Shown in pieces: positions 63,757-64,000 of a stretch of 64,000 bases of DNA. Both the position numbers and the translations under genes were made by a program. The notes below the pieces were generated by a model. It saw nothing but the letters and a program-made list of their open reading frames with translations, had not been told where the DNA came from and searched no databases. Source of the stretch: Phoma sp. XZ068 (lineage: Eukaryota; Ascomycota; Dothideomycetes; Pleosporales; Didymellaceae); assembly GCA_004835665.1 (NCBI GenBank), contig RBKR01000013.1, forward strand, positions 186,001 through 250,000, given 5' to 3'. Within the stretch, counting starts at the first letter, position 1; every line of letters starts with the position of its first letter.

Positions 63757-64000
63757 ATGGGGTCAATCTCGCAGTCCCACTTTAAGAAGATTCAGAACTT
63801 CGAGGCCGATTACGCGGATGCTGTATTTACTCAATATGAGTCGCAGCGTACAGGCCTACGAGTAACAGTCGTCGACCGAAAGGGTCCTAAGGTCTATGGC
63901 TACTTTGCAGTCGCCACGGAGATCCATGATGATTCTGGCTCGCGTAAGTGCATCAGTACAATGCTCTTACAATACTAATGACATGCAGCGCATACGCTTG
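63757..64000 (+). CDS. M16-family zinc metallopeptidase, N-terminal part
   Basis: Exon 1 63757-63943 and the first 12 bases of exon 2 (63989-64000); the gene runs off the window. The intron GTAAGT...ACATGCAG joins EIHDDSGS to PHTL, leading toward the expected HxxEH zinc motif just past the end. MGSISQSHFKKIQNFEADYA, AVFTQYESQRTGLRVTVVD and KGPKVYGYFAVATEIHDDSG match the fungal YOL098C-like M16 group rather than the mitochondrial processing peptidases. An in-frame ATG at 63583 would add 58 residues; I prefer 63757. Substrate unknown. Confidence 0.85.

Overview
The window is nuclear DNA of a filamentous ascomycete, most likely a dothideomycete of the Pleosporales type. The evidence is short introns (about 45-60 nt) with GT..AG ends and CTAAC-like branch sites, fungal-only families (HET, DUF7703, ULD-type ubiquitin-like), and close matches to fungal housekeeping proteins. 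I assign about 27 protein genes and rebuilt exon structures by eye from splice signals, frame and family motifs. I saw no tRNA, rRNA, CRISPR array or intact transposon.

Layout. 0-4.2 kb holds a partial Cys-containing hypothetical gene, a probably frameshifted small zinc-ribbon-like gene, a hypothetical gene and a secreted CAP protein with a GPI-like tail. 5-11 kb holds a divergent pair: condensin kleisin (Brn1/CAP-H) and a large Ca2+/cation exchanger. 13-16 kb holds a poly-proline, coiled-coil, ubiquitin-like-domain protein with a repeat-bearing leader. 16-19 kb is gene-poor and partly AT-rich. 19-27.8 kb holds a DUF7703 membrane protein, a HET gene, a BTB protein and a membrane-anchored prolyl 4-hydroxylase. 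28-30 kb is AT-rich and microsatellite-bearing.

30-39 kb is dense with housekeeping genes: Prp28 helicase, proteasome beta3 (Pup3), mitoribosomal mL59 (MrpL25), a Cys-rich hypothetical gene, proteasome alpha (Pre10/PSMA3) and a histidine phosphatase. 40-42.7 kb holds an F-box-like gene and a decayed ~115-bp tandem repeat. 42.7-49 kb holds an INSIG-family protein, eIF2 gamma and a RING-like protein. 49.6-55 kb holds an oxidoreductase, a DHDPS/LGA1-type aldolase and a divergent MFS sugar transporter, a plausible small catabolic cluster. 55-64 kb holds a second HET gene, Trm112, Ytm1, a Zw10/Dsl1-type tether and the start of an M16 metallopeptidase.

Most housekeeping genes are arranged as divergent pairs. 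The most distinctive gene-structure observation is that both proteasome genes appear to have an intron directly after the ATG, leaving a 3-nt coding part of exon 1; Pup3 additionally has a 19-nt second exon. No wholly new multi-gene system is evident. The best leads are the start-codon introns, the two HET genes sharing one C-terminal module, the aldolase/oxidoreductase/transporter cluster, the unusual ULD protein and the decayed satellite.
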